Assembly: GCF_003149675.1 (NCBI RefSeq)
Contig: NZ_LWMS01000031.1
Span: 62,001 to 126,000, forward strand
DNA length: 64,000 bases
Reading direction: 5' to 3'
From: Methanosphaera cuniculi
GTDB taxonomy: Archaea > Methanobacteriota > Methanobacteria > Methanobacteriales > Methanobacteriaceae
The notes under the pieces are model-generated. The model was given only the letters and a program-made list of their open reading frames with translations. It was not told where the DNA came from and did not search any database. The stretch's first letter is position 1. Every line of letters begins with the position of its first letter. Positions 25,534 to 35,729 of this stretch are shown one piece after another. The position numbers and the translations under genes were made by a program.

Positions 25534-26235
25534 TTATTTTTGGATGTTGTTCTTTTTTCCTATTATTATTCCTATTATGAGTAGTATTAGTGTAAATATA
25601 CACATTATTGTTAGTGATTCTGGTATTATGGTTATTTGCTGGTATTGTTTTGATCCTATGTTTGTAAGTTCTGGTATTAGTAGTGCTTCAATTAAAAAGT
25701 ATATTCCTGCATATGTCATATAGTTTCCTAGTGTTATCTGGTATGGATTATGTTTTGCTTTTGTATGTTTTACTATAAAATATCCAACTATTATTATGAT
25801 AAGTAGTGTTATGCTACAAGCTAGGTAGAACTTTGTAATTTCATCATTTAATGTTGTGTTCATACTTAATGTTGTTTCTATAATTATTAGTAAAAAACAT
25901 GGTGCTGGTGCTATTATTGACTGTTTTATTGACTTTATAGTATTTTTTGAGTGTGTTCTCCATTCATGTATTGTATCAACACCTACAACTAATAGAAATA
26001 CTGAAACTATTAATAGTATTATCTGATTATTTTCACCTATTATTGGCAGTAATTGTTGTGTGAATGTTGTTGTAAGTACTGATATTATAAATACACCAAG
26101 TGCATATAATAGTGCAATTGTTAATGTTATTTTTTTAGATAATTTTGCAAGTGCACATACTAATGCTATATTTACTCCAAATATAAGTATGGATATAATA
26201 AGATTAAATTGACATAGAATATTTATTATATTCAT
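25534..26235 (-). CDS. Multi-pass membrane transporter, DUF2162-like, 233 aa
   Basis: About seven transmembrane helices; the protein starts MNIINILCQFNLIISILIFG and ends GKKNNIQK. It lies between CbiM/anchored protein genes and the ExbB-like gene, where methanogens carry a DUF2162 putative transporter. A polar loop contains DTIHEWRTHSKNT. The specific family name is my recollection of this neighbourhood and not proved by a motif. Confidence 0.55.
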   Translation of the reverse strand: MNIINILCQFNLIISILIFGVNIALVCALAKLSKKITLTIALLYALGVFIISVLTTTFTQQLLPIIGENNQIILLIVSVFLLVVGVDTIHEWRTHSKNTIKSIKQSIIAPAPCFLLIIIETTLSMNTTLNDEITKFYLACSITLLIIIIVGYFIVKHTKAKHNPYQITLGNYMTYAGIYFLIEALLIPELTNIGSKQYQQITIIPESLTIMCIFTLILLIIGIIIGKKNNIQK

Positions 26236-26241
26236 TGTTTT

Positions 26242-26745
26242 TTATCCTCGTCGTTTCATTAATACAACACCACAACCTAGTCCTATTATAAATCCTATTA
26301 TAAGTCCTGCGATTAATGGTATACTAAAATTTGAATCATTTGTATTATTTGTTTCATCATTAAGTTGTGTTGTATTTATTGATTCTAGTTGTTCTAATGC
26401 ATCTGTTATTGTCTGATTATTAACATCATTTACTATTAATAGTCTATTTTCACATTCTGGGTGTTGTTTTATGAAGTTTTCAGCAGTAGTTTGATATGCT
26501 GTTATTAGTATTGTTTTATTTGTATTATTTATCATATGTTCTAGTTGATGTTCAACTTCACCTTCTGAGGTAAACTTATATACTGATATATTTATACCAA
26601 GACTATCTGCTATATCTTTTACTTCAACTCCATTATTTTCATCTGCTATTACCATTCTATCAGCAGTTACATCCACACCATGTGCATGTATTGTTGTAGT
26701 TAATAATAATAGCATTAAAAGTAAAGTTACACTTTTTAATTTCAT
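26242..26745 (-). CDS. Secreted, C-terminally anchored protein of the uptake cluster, 167 aa
   Basis: A signal peptide (1-22, ending TTIHA) is followed by HGVDVTADRMVIADENNG and a small alpha/beta domain. An Asn/Thr-rich spacer and one C-terminal membrane helix with a KRRG end complete it. His residues at the mature N-terminus (AHG) could bind metal. The start overlaps the CbiM gene stop by four bases. I do not recognise a named family; it is probably an extracytoplasmic accessory part of the transporter. Confidence 0.6.
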   Translation of the reverse strand: MKLKSVTLLLMLLLLTTTIHAHGVDVTADRMVIADENNGVEVKDIADSLGINISVYKFTSEGEVEHQLEHMINNTNKTILITAYQTTAENFIKQHPECENRLLIVNDVNNQTITDALEQLESINTTQLNDETNNTNDSNFSIPLIAGLIIGFIIGLGCGVVLMKRRG

Positions 26746-27371
26746 TTTATTATTCCACCTTCTTTTAGTAATTCTGGCTTCATATCTTTAAGTAATCGTA
26801 TTATTATTATATTAAATATTCCCTCAATTATACTGATAAATAAGTAAAATGGTACTAATGATGCAAGAAGACTTTCAAAATTCATAGCTCCTGCAATTAT
26901 AAGTTGAGCAACTTGTGTAAATGTTGCAAACATTATACTTATTAATGTTGCTAGAAATATTGCAACAGATTCATTTAATTCTATAAATATTTTATAGAAC
27001 ACATATGTAGTAATTGTTATAATAAATCCCATTACAATAAAATTAGCTCCAAGAGATGTTATACCACCCATTGAAAGAATTAATGCCTGAGCAAGCAAAC
27101 TAATAAATGAAACCATCAATGTTTTAACAGGTCCAATTATAAGTGTTATTACAGGTATTAAAAAGAAATGAATTGGTATTCCAAGAGGTGATGGTACTTG
27201 TACAGCTGAAAGTATAAAGCAACATACTGAAAATATAGCAATTTTTATCATGTCTTTTGTTTGAGTTTTATCATCACGAAATTTATAAAAGAAAAAACAT
27301 AATATTAATACTGTTATAATCCAGTACACTATTGCTTGATCTAAGGGAATAATTCCATCTGGAAGATGCAT
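26742..27371 (-). CDS. cbiM: CbiM-family ECF transporter S component (cobalt/nickel type), 209 aa
   Basis: The N-terminus MHLPDGIIPLDQAIVYW is the hallmark of CbiM/NikM proteins, in which Met, His and residues after them coordinate the metal. Six or seven transmembrane helices follow. CbiM binds Co2+ or Ni2+ and normally works with CbiN, CbiQ and CbiO; none of these is visible here. Instead ExbB/DUF2149-like genes follow, so the energy source may differ. It starts directly after the stop of the Ser-rich gene. Confidence 0.8.
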   Translation of the reverse strand: MHLPDGIIPLDQAIVYWIITVLILCFFFYKFRDDKTQTKDMIKIAIFSVCCFILSAVQVPSPLGIPIHFFLIPVITLIIGPVKTLMVSFISLLAQALILSMGGITSLGANFIVMGFIITITTYVFYKIFIELNESVAIFLATLISIMFATFTQVAQLIIAGAMNFESLLASLVPFYLFISIIEGIFNIIIIRLLKDMKPELLKEGGIIK

Positions 27372-27923
27372 CTATTTACCACCTTTATATTTTGTTCCAA
27401 TTATTGCAATTACAACAAATCCTACAAGAAATGCAAGTACTGAAAATAAAATATTTTTAAATGTAAAAAGAGAATTAGTAAAATTACTTGTATCATTTGT
27501 TGTTGTATTATTTGTTGATGAATTTATTTCCTCAGGTGTTGTTGCATTATCTAAACTACTATTTTGTGAATTTACATTACCATTATCTTTTTGAGATCCA
27601 CTACTACTTGAATGAGTACTACTAGCTTCAGGTGTACTACTAGATCCACTACCACTACTACTACTACTTCTAGTTGCATATGATTGTGATGATGATACCT
27701 TCTTAGATGATGTATAACTCTTCTTAGATGATGTATAACTCTTCTTAGATGACGAACTACTACTACTTGAATGTGAACTACCACCTGAACTACTACTACT
27801 TGATGTAATTTCTTCAGGATACTCAGCTCCATGACCTGGATGTGCTGAAATTAATGATAAAGATGCTGATAAAATTACACATAAAGTAATTAGAAAAATA
27901 AGAATTTTGTTTTTAGGCTTCAT
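27372..27923 (-). CDS. Ser-rich surface protein with HPGHG motif and C-terminal anchor
   Basis: A signal peptide is followed by SAHPGHGAEYPEE at the mature N-terminus, a 70-residue Ser/Lys/Gly tract including repeats of KKSYTSS, an Asn/Thr-rich spacer and one membrane helix near the C-terminus. His residues suggest metal capture; the Ser-rich part is probably an extended stalk through the wall. The start is put at the ATG 27921-27923 (MKPKNK); a TTG start at 27947 is within the GGAGG site. It heads the CbiM group. Confidence 0.6.
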   Translation of the reverse strand: MKPKNKILIFLITLCVILSASLSLISAHPGHGAEYPEEITSSSSSSGGSSHSSSSSSSSKKSYTSSKKSYTSSKKVSSSQSYATRSSSSSGSGSSSTPEASSTHSSSSGSQKDNGNVNSQNSSLDNATTPEEINSSTNNTTTNDTSNFTNSLFTFKNILFSVLAFLVGFVVIAIIGTKYKGGK

Positions 27924-28098
27924 TTTTAAAGGTTTCACCTCCTCCAAAAAAAGAGAGCTAAAACTTTTTTTTGGATTTAATATTCTTCATGTTATATAAA
28001 AACTTTTAATAACAAAAAAAATAAACAATTTTTTTCCTTATATTATTAAAAAAAATATTCCTTTTTTTATAAAGTAAACTAAATTTTCAAATGAAAAA

Positions 28099-28106
28099 GG
28101 GGGGGG
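28099..28106 (+). repeat. Poly-G tract (8 G) between FmdE-domain gene and Ser-rich gene
   Basis: Eight consecutive G (C on the coding strand) lie 30 bases after the end of the FmdE-domain gene and 176 bases before the Ser-rich gene. The 190-base interval is otherwise A/T-rich and shows no gene. Confidence 0.75.
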
Positions 28107-28136
28107 ATGTGAGGATTTATAAGAAGATTACTCTTT

Positions 28137-31100
28137 TTATCTTCTACTTCTTACATATCCATAACCTGCTAATGCTCCAAGAATACCAATTGCAATAATT
28201 ACATATACAACAGTATTAACATTATCAGATTTATTTTGTGATTCTGAAACTTCATATGCTTTAGCATTACCTTCTTCACCTTGAGCTGAATCTTCTGATG
28301 CTTCTGCAACTCCAAGATCTGCAGTTGCTTCAAGAGACATTCCAGGTGCTACTGCATCATTATCAGAACTACCACTACTTTGTCCAAGATTATTTGAACT
28401 TGATGAAGTTCTACTTGCAACAGCTGAATTTGTAGAAATAAAGTTATTATTATTTGAATGTGATCCACTATTTGGGAATTTTTGTGATCCACCATTATTA
28501 ACTAAATTATTATTAGTATTTGTATTAGTATACTCACTACTATTATAATTTGTATTAATAAGTTTATCTCCACTTGTAAGACTTATTGCTTGTTGTTTTG
28601 TTCTATTTTCAATACCTCGTATAAATGACATTGAATCAAGATTATCATTTGTTCCAGCTTTAAGTTTTGCATATTCATCTGCTGTAATCCATTTTTCAGA
28701 CATGGGTGTAACTGCATAGTTTTCAAGAACATCTTCATTAGGTTGTCCATGATAAATAGAGTTATATGCACGTATTTGAGCTGCACGTTTTGCATCAGAT
28801 GTTGCATATTTACTTGTATCAATTGTAGCCCATTTAAAGTTCATGATTACTGCACGACCAACATTAAGTTCATTATCCCAAATAACAAGAACTCCTTCAT
28901 CTGTTGATCCATCTTCATGATCAATTTTTTCACCAGGTATTTTCTGTGACATGTAACTTCCAAGTCCAGGAGAAATACCAAGTAAATATTCTAATGAATC
29001 ATCTTTACAATAAATTGAATTTGCTATATAGAAGTAACTTTCATTTTCATTTAATGGATAATTATTAAGTATATAATCTGACATAAAGAATCCTGGTTGT
29101 ACACCCGGACATGCATGATTGTGGAATAAGAAAGAACAAAGTTGTCCAAAGGTAATTCCATTAGACCATGCATTTGTTATACTTTGAATACTATTATAAT
29201 TTCCATCAGGGAAAATTTTTCCTGCTATAGCTGTTTGATTTGAATTATTAAGTGATTCAATATTAATATTAATAATATGTGATCCTTCATAATCTGTAAT
29301 TAAGAATGAATCATTACTAGGATTATATCTCATATAAAGTGACATTAAATCGCCATTATCTTGATGTAATACAAATGCAAACCAGAGTGATTTCCATATA
29401 GCATTATGATCAGGCATAAGAGTTTGTCTGTATAATCTTGATCCAAGTTCTTGGAATAATCCATCCCATACAGCTTCTGTAGTTTGTTGTTCCATATATA
29501 CGTGTCCTGCTGTTGTCATAACTGCAAGATTTGGCATATCTTTTATAAGATCTACTCCTAATTCATTTTTGAAGTAGTTTTTAGCTAGTGTAGATGCACG
29601 AACTCCAATATTTTTAAAATCATCATATGTACGATTTGTACGATCAGCTATTGAATTTGAACGTGTAGCATTTGGAAGATCGAGAGATTTAAGATAATTA
29701 TAATCAAGTCCATGAGCATGTATAGCTTTTACACGTACACTTCCTGCATTTGTTGCATTTGCAACTGTTACAGGATTTGTTAGATCTGCATCTAATCCTA
29801 TTAGATAATAATATTGTTCTTCAGTTAAATTATCTTTTTCAAGTACTATTGAAACTAAACTTTCTGGGTTGGTGTTTATTTTATTAATCCACCATGAGTT
29901 GTATTTTAGTTCCTCTAGTGTACCGGTAAGTTCTATTCCAGTTTCTTTTGTAAATAATTTTTTATTTTCATCGGTGTTATATTTCATTACTATAACTGTT
30001 CCGTAAGATGGTGTTGTAAATTCATATGAGTTTGTTTGAGGATTATATTCAATTGTTCCTTCATTCCATCTTATGAATCCCATCATATTAGGTTCTGCTC
30101 CACTTTTTGTGGTGTTAAATCCTACATAACTTCTTTTTCCTGAGGTTGCATCTAGGAAGTATAATACAGCATCGCTTGCTGAATCTCCTGGCATACCTAG
30201 TACTTTGTAAGATGTTTTTTCAGCAGGTAGTGATCCTAGTGTTGCAGTTTCTGTTATTGGTGGGTAGTATTGTAGTAATGCTTCTGTTATTGTGTATCCT
30301 CCAAGAGTTCCTTCACAGATGTGTCCGTGGAATGCTGCTTCTTGAAGTACAAGGTATGAAACATTATGATACCATCCATTTGCAAGACTTGCAAAAGAGT
30401 ATGAATCTTCTTGTCCTACTGATTTATAATATGAATTCCATTCTTTACGGGTCATATTTTCGGATATGGTTCCAAGATATGAATATTTTGTTGATGAGTT
30501 TAAAAATACTATTGCATTCATGTTACGACCATTTCTTACCACAAAACATGTGTCTATTGGATCGTTTTCGGTTTGTCTTAACATGAGCATGTTTCCTTTA
30601 CCATTTGATACTGTTCCATTACAATAGTTCATGATTGCTTCTATTATATATTCAGATGCTTCATTTTTGTATGTTGGAACTCCAGCTGAAGTTATTACAA
30701 GTATATCATCTGCTTTTGAAAAATTAAGTTTACTATCTGCAATAATTGCGATTTTATCTCCGTATTGATAGCTTTGTGTTGCTTCAAGGTTATATACTAG
30801 ACCTTCATTTTGTGTTACATTGAAAGTTTTTGTTTGACTTTTATAACCTGGTGCAGATAATATTAAATTAAATGTTTTTACATCATCACTATGGTTTACA
30901 GCTATTGTGTAAATATTTAGATTTTTATCATATTTCTGTGATGTTGTAATATTTTTGTTGTTTATTTTTGCAGATACAGATGGTGTGATTTTACCATTAT
31001 CATTTTCATATTGATATTTTACACTAACATTTACTTTTGATGTTATATTTTGTTTTATTTCATCATTAATAGTAGTGTCATCTGTTGATGTAGTTTGTGT

Positions 31101-31217
31101 GTCTGCTGTATTTGTAGAAATAGTTGTAGTGTCTGTTGTGTTGTCTGCAGCTGATACTGTTGCTATCATGATAAAGAAAATAAGTATAAATACTCCCATT
31201 ATTTTCTTATTATCCAT
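28137..31217 (-). CDS. Surface-anchored protein with two FmdE-like domains, 1026 aa
   Basis: A signal peptide (1-23) leads to a beta domain and an FmdE-like domain around 280-400, containing EAAFHGHICEGTLGGY. A second FmdE-like domain around 690-880 contains FLFHNHACPGVQPGF. A Ser/Asn-rich stalk and a C-terminal membrane helix followed by RSRR end the protein. FmdE-type domains bind a metal through the His-x-His-x-Cys motif. The outside location and position upstream of CbiM argue for metal or metal-complex capture and not for a formylmethanofuran dehydrogenase subunit. A GGAGG lies before the ATG. Confidence 0.8.
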   Translation of the reverse strand: MDNKKIMGVFILIFFIMIATVSAADNTTDTTTISTNTADTQTTSTDDTTINDEIKQNITSKVNVSVKYQYENDNGKITPSVSAKINNKNITTSQKYDKNLNIYTIAVNHSDDVKTFNLILSAPGYKSQTKTFNVTQNEGLVYNLEATQSYQYGDKIAIIADSKLNFSKADDILVITSAGVPTYKNEASEYIIEAIMNYCNGTVSNGKGNMLMLRQTENDPIDTCFVVRNGRNMNAIVFLNSSTKYSYLGTISENMTRKEWNSYYKSVGQEDSYSFASLANGWYHNVSYLVLQEAAFHGHICEGTLGGYTITEALLQYYPPITETATLGSLPAEKTSYKVLGMPGDSASDAVLYFLDATSGKRSYVGFNTTKSGAEPNMMGFIRWNEGTIEYNPQTNSYEFTTPSYGTVIVMKYNTDENKKLFTKETGIELTGTLEELKYNSWWINKINTNPESLVSIVLEKDNLTEEQYYYLIGLDADLTNPVTVANATNAGSVRVKAIHAHGLDYNYLKSLDLPNATRSNSIADRTNRTYDDFKNIGVRASTLAKNYFKNELGVDLIKDMPNLAVMTTAGHVYMEQQTTEAVWDGLFQELGSRLYRQTLMPDHNAIWKSLWFAFVLHQDNGDLMSLYMRYNPSNDSFLITDYEGSHIININIESLNNSNQTAIAGKIFPDGNYNSIQSITNAWSNGITFGQLCSFLFHNHACPGVQPGFFMSDYILNNYPLNENESYFYIANSIYCKDDSLEYLLGISPGLGSYMSQKIPGEKIDHEDGSTDEGVLVIWDNELNVGRAVIMNFKWATIDTSKYATSDAKRAAQIRAYNSIYHGQPNEDVLENYAVTPMSEKWITADEYAKLKAGTNDNLDSMSFIRGIENRTKQQAISLTSGDKLINTNYNSSEYTNTNTNNNLVNNGGSQKFPNSGSHSNNNNFISTNSAVASRTSSSSNNLGQSSGSSDNDAVAPGMSLEATADLGVAEASEDSAQGEEGNAKAYEVSESQNKSDNVNTVVYVIIAIGILGALAGYGYVRSRR

Positions 31218-32126
31218 AGTCTTTTTAACCTCCTTTATTCTTTTTATGTGGAATAATAAGTAATGTTCCTTCTTTTAATGGTAAGGAGGATTTTTAGTTG
31301 TAAAAAATACTTTTTTTTATTATTTAATAAAAAAAGATTAGTATTACAATTTAAAAAAAGATTATTACTTATTACAATAATAGTCTTTAGTAATACAGCA
31401 TATATATTTTTCTATTAGAAACAAAAAAAAATAAAAAGCCAATAAAAAGAATAAAATAACAAAATAACTATACATATATTATAAAAAATAAAACAATACA
31501 TAATAACTAAAAAAATAAAAAAATAATATATAAAAGGATACATTAAAAAATAAAACAATACATTAAATCACATAAGATACTAAAATAGATTATATTTTAA
31601 CTTTAAAATAAAAATAAAAAAACAAAAATTAATTTAACTATAAAATAAATGATTTAAACAATTATAAACAAAATGTATATAAATCTTAAAAAATAACAAC
31701 TACCCCTATACCAGATTATTATAAAATCAATTAAAAATCAAACAATAGAAAGAGTATTACTTTTTTTTGAAATACATATTAAAAAAATAAATATCATTAA
31801 TTTTAAACTAAAAAAAAATAAACCCATAATAAAAAAAAATATAACTATAATAATCCCTATTTCTTTTTCATATACTTTATTTTGATTTTATAATTTAAAT
31901 GGGAAATATACTTTTTTTTCATCTTTCAATTTTTTTAATCACTAGATTAAATTATTTCTTTCAAATAACAATTTTTACTTAAGATAGAGAAAAAATATTT
32001 TCTACAAAGCCTCTTCTTTTTAAATAATTCTTATATAATAAAATTTGATAAAACTTTAGTTGTTAATTAAAAATAAGATTAAAAAAAAAGAAGAAGAAAA
32101 GGATTAATGGTGTATATAATTTTTTT
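31218..32126. other. Long AT-rich intergenic region
   Basis: There are no ORFs of note and no G+C-rich patch that would suggest a structured RNA. It holds the promoter of the FmdE-domain gene on the right side of 31217 and a single TTTTCTACAAAGCC end (about 31998-32011) like those of the MITE at 24389. Otherwise I see nothing. Confidence 0.6.
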
Positions 32127-32774
32127 TTATCGTATGAAGTTTGTAAAGTTGATTTGTTCTGGAAACTCTGGTGGATTGATTCCTACTTCTTTTCCTGCTT
32201 GGATGCATTTAAGGTAGTATGCCATGTTTTTTCCCAGCATTTTTATTATTTGTACCCCTTCTTCATCTTCATATAGTTTATCTGGGTTTTGAGCATCAGT
32301 ATGTATCATATTCCAGTACCTAGTTGATATGATTGGCATTTGGTTTATTCCATAGTATTTGTTTAATTCATCATATGTTGCTGTTGTTCCTGCCCGTCTT
32401 GCAGTTATGATTGATGCTACAGGTTTAAATGAGAAGTAATCTTGGTGTCCTGCTGCTGATGCTGAGAAGAATACTCGATCCATGAATGATTTAAAATTTC
32501 CTGCCATTGATGCATAGTATACTGGTGTTGCAAATATAAATCCATCATAGTTTTTCATTTCTTCTACAAATTCATTTACACAGTCATCTGTGATTATACA
32601 GTGTCCTAGTTCACCACATTTTCTACATGATATACATCCAGATATTGGTTTTGCTCCTGTTTGGAATATTTCTGTTTCTATATTTTCTTCATTTAGTGTT
32701 TTTTCTACTATTTTTAGTGCCTCGTATGTGTTTGCCCGTGCTCTTGGACTTCCATTTACTAGTAGTACTTTCAT
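32127..32774 (-). CDS. Iron-sulfur flavoprotein / NADPH-dependent FMN reductase family, 215 aa
   Basis: The N-terminus MKVLLVNGSPRARANTYEAL is the FMN-phosphate loop of the flavodoxin-like reductases. A cysteine cluster C47-x2-C50-x2-C53-x5-C59 fits the compact motif of methanogen iron-sulfur flavoproteins (4Fe-4S). ATPVYYASMAGNFKSFMDRV is the usual flavin-binding segment. It probably handles electrons in oxidative stress or detoxification. It is a single gene with a putative promoter upstream in the sequence later hit by the insertion element. Confidence 0.8.
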   Translation of the reverse strand: MKVLLVNGSPRARANTYEALKIVEKTLNEENIETEIFQTGAKPISGCISCRKCGELGHCIITDDCVNEFVEEMKNYDGFIFATPVYYASMAGNFKSFMDRVFFSASAAGHQDYFSFKPVASIITARRAGTTATYDELNKYYGINQMPIISTRYWNMIHTDAQNPDKLYEDEEGVQIIKMLGKNMAYYLKCIQAGKEVGINPPEFPEQINFTNFIR

Positions 32775-32868
32775 ATTTAATTTCCACCTAATATTTTTTT
32801 TTATTAATACCTATATCTTTTTTTTATATTTTAAATTTTATACTTTTAGTTTTTTTTTATTATTTTTT

Positions 32869-34220
32869 GGCTTTGTCAAAAACTTTCTGGTTTTGGAATC
32901 ATATTATTTTATAGTAAAAATAATTATTTGTAAAAAAAGGATTTAAATTAAAAAATAAGTTAGTAAAATTAATATAATTTGAGGAAGTTAAATTTTAATA
33001 TGATAAACAAAAAAATAACTTTCCTCAATAATATATTAGATGTAATTCCATATAAAACTTTTGATTTTATTAAAAAATGTTTCAAAAAATATTCAAATAG
33101 GTTTTAAGACTCAAAAAAATAATTATGAATTATTTAATGAAGAAAATATTGATTTATATAAAAAATCAGTTTATTTAGAAAATAATAAATCGATTTATCC
33201 ACATTGTGGAAGTAAAAACAATACAAAACACGAATATACAAAAATTAGTAGTTTTAGAAGATGGGGAAGTAGAAATTAAAATATTAAGATATAAATGTAA
33301 AAACTGTAAAAAAACATTTAATACAGATTTATCTGAACTTGTTTTACCAAATTGTAATATTACAATTCCAGTAATAAATGAAATACTAAAATTATTCTCT
33401 ATTTACGGATCTAGTATCTATAAAATAAAAAATAACTTAAAACAAAGCTTTAACGTAGATATTTCATACCAAATTATAGAAAACATTATTTTATCATACG
33501 AATATAAAAATAAAGCAGAATCATGGACGTATTCAGGGTATTATTCATTTGATAGTCTTTGGGTGAAAATTAAAGGAGGATGGAACTATCTTTTTGCATT
33601 ATCAGACACTAAAATGAATACTATTGTAGCGAGGGAAATATACTCGGATGAGTCAAAAAAGAATGTTAAAGAGTTTTTAACAAAATCAACACAAAATCAG
33701 AAAAGAATATCAATAACAACAGATTTAAAAATAGATTACAGACAACCAATAACAGATTTAAAATTTAAACACCAATTTTGCATATTTCACACGAAACAAA
33801 AACTAAATAGAGATATACACACATATATAACCCAAAAAAAAGTAGATAAAGAAGAAAAAAAAGAAATTATCAAAATTAAAAAATAAATATTTGAAATACT
33901 ATATTATAAAGATATAAAACAAGCAATAAAAAAACTAAATGAACTTGTTAGTTACGCTGAAAGCGTAAAAAGTGTTATTTCAGATATAATATGGAAATTC
34001 ATTGTTCCTTATTTTAAAAACTTAACATTTGCAATTGAAAATAGAAATATAGTATCTACAAACAATAAAATTGAAAATATGTTTCAAAAAATATTTCCAA
34101 AAGAAATTAAAAAAAGGATGAAGACAATAAAAGGTGTTTTAACAAGATTTAGCTTAAAACAAAATTATTGGGACGCTCATAATAAAGTTTAAAAAAACCC
34201 AGAAAGTTTTTGACAAAGCC
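32869..34220 (+). mobile_element. Insertion sequence, 1352 bp, with intact ends and 8-bp target duplication
   Basis: Perfect 22-bp inverted repeats are present at 32869-32890 and 34199-34220 (both begin GGCTTTGTCAAAAAC). They are flanked by the direct repeat TATTTTTT at 32861-32868 and 34221-34228. One transposase reading region lies inside, broken by two frameshifts and a stop. The ends are intact, so it could still be mobilised in trans by a related element. I cannot assign the family with certainty. Confidence 0.85.
33000..34192 (+). pseudogene. Transposase (zinc ribbon plus DDE type), interrupted
   Basis: Three pieces read on: MINKKITFLNNILDVIPYKT from 33000; a piece from about 33103 with HCGSKNNTKHEY; and a long frame from about 33206 with RYKCKNCKKTFNTDLSE, YYSFDSLWVKIKGGWNYLFA and FKHQFCIFHTKQKLNRDI. 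That frame meets TAA at 33884-33886 and continues in the same frame to TAA at 34190 (NNKIENMFQKIFPKEIKKR). Cys pairs form an N-terminal zinc ribbon, and the Asp residues in YSFDS and ALSDT fit a DDE core. The gene is dead by two frameshifts and one nonsense codon. Confidence 0.8.
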
Positions 34221-34520
34221 TATTTTTTTCTTATAAAAAGCTTAATATAATAGGAGAATATTTTAATATAATATCTCAAATAGTTAATATAGATTTATTT
34301 ACTAAATTTATTAATTAAAAAAAAGTTTTCAGATAAAAGTTGGATGTGAAATTATAAGAAAAAAAAATGGGAAAAAGAGAGGGAAAGGAAAAGTATAATA
34401 ATATTTTTCTCTTAAATTTTTTTTTGATATGGAAAAAAGAGAATTCCCCTCATCCTTTTTTTTTCTTTTCTTAATTAGTTTTTTTTCTTCTAATTTTTTT
34501 TTATATTGGACTACTTTTTT
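34221..34520. other. Intergenic region downstream of the IS
   Basis: A/T-rich and without a gene. It contains T-rich stretches near 34460-34515 that probably end transcription of the minus-strand DUF4013 gene. Confidence 0.5.
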
Positions 34521-35285
34521 TTATTTTAGGTTATATATGGAAGCTATTGCTCTGTCTTTGAATATTGTATATATTCCAAGTAATACAAATAGAGCTATTA
34601 AAATTAGAATTTTTGTTAAAATTGAAAATTCTATTGGGAAGCCATATGTAAATATCAGAGTTATTAAAGCAACAGTGAAAATTATTAGCATGTATGATCC
34701 AAGCATTACTATTAATATTACCATAAATAACTTAAAGTATATACTTAATCCTATTTCTTTAATTATTAAAAAGATTTCTTTAAAATCAAATGCCTTAATT
34801 ATTGAATTATTTTTTATCATATTTACAGAACCAATATTGCATAGGAATATTCCAATTAAAAGTAACATTAACTCAATTAAGAATAGTTGAAATGTCAATG
34901 TTTCATATAATGGTAATTCACATATTAATGCTATTATAGCTGGCAGAAAATATATGAAAGTTACAATTAATAGTTTTATCCCATTTATAAGAAATTTTAG
35001 ATTAAGTTTTATTGGCGGTATTTTCTCTGAAATATTTATTGTTCCATTTAAACTTTCTTTTATTATATGATATGAGTATCCTTCAATAAAAAGTAATGGT
35101 ATGATAAATATACAAAATAAACATGTTAGTAGTGGAATACTTAGCATGATACCATTTATGAATAGTTTATGAGTCATATATACTGGTATTAGGATACTTA
35201 TTATGTATAATACACTAAGTATTATAATTGACTTTTTATTATTATTTGTATATTCTGTTGCATCTTTTAAAATGTCAAAAATCAT
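34521..35285 (-). CDS. DUF4013-type integral membrane protein, 254 aa
   Basis: About six transmembrane helices; the N-terminus [20 protein letters not shown] and the helix order resemble DUF4013 proteins, common in Methanobacteriales and of unknown function. It overlaps the XRE regulator gene by four bases (ATGA), so the two are one operon and the membrane protein may be controlled by or linked to this regulator. No enzymatic motif is seen. Confidence 0.65.
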   Translation of the reverse strand: MIFDILKDATEYTNNNKKSIIILSVLYIISILIPVYMTHKLFINGIMLSIPLLTCLFCIFIIPLLFIEGYSYHIIKESLNGTINISEKIPPIKLNLKFLINGIKLLIVTFIYFLPAIIALICELPLYETLTFQLFLIELMLLLIGIFLCNIGSVNMIKNNSIIKAFDFKEIFLIIKEIGLSIYFKLFMVILIVMLGSYMLIIFTVALITLIFTYGFPIEFSILTKILILIALFVLLGIYTIFKDRAIASIYNLK

Positions 35286-35494
35286 TCTGAATTACCTTCT
35301 AAATCTAAAATAAATACATCTTCTATGTATTTTTGTTTTAAAATTTTTGTTATTTTATAAGCAAGTACTAAGGAAGGGTTATATCTCCCATTTTCAAGAG
35401 CATTTATTGTTTGCCTGGTTACATCAGCTAATTTTGCTAGTTCTTGTTGACTTATTCCCATCTCTTGTCTTAAATAACGTATTTTTGTCTTCAT
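35282..35494 (-). CDS. XRE-family helix-turn-helix regulator, 70 aa
   Basis: A complete minimal XRE domain: [20 protein letters not shown], then [14 protein letters not shown] and a C-terminal strand. This class of short Cro/C1-like archaeal regulators is often co-transcribed with a membrane protein. It may autoregulate the operon. It is also a candidate for binding palindromes near the neighbouring ABC genes, which is only a guess. Confidence 0.85.
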   Translation of the reverse strand: MKTKIRYLRQEMGISQQELAKLADVTRQTINALENGRYNPSLVLAYKITKILKQKYIEDVFILDLEGNSE

Positions 35495-35729
35495 TTATCT
35501 ATGGCCTTTGTCTTATTTTTTCTTTAGTATTTATATTTCTAATTTATGTTTAACTAAATTTATTTATATTTTGGATTAAATATCCTTTTTTTTTATCTTA
35601 GCAATAATTTTTTTTTCTTCTTTTTCTTTTTGATTATTATAAAAATTTCCTATTTAACTTTTTCTATCTTTTTTATAAAAGCACGATACAAAGGAGGGAA
35701 AAAAATATATTGATAATTAAGAAATTTTT

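Noticed and set aside
28137-31217. FmdE subunit of formylmethanofuran dehydrogenase
   Set aside because: Signal peptide, stalk and C-terminal membrane anchor place the FmdE-like domains outside the cell, away from the cytoplasmic enzyme.
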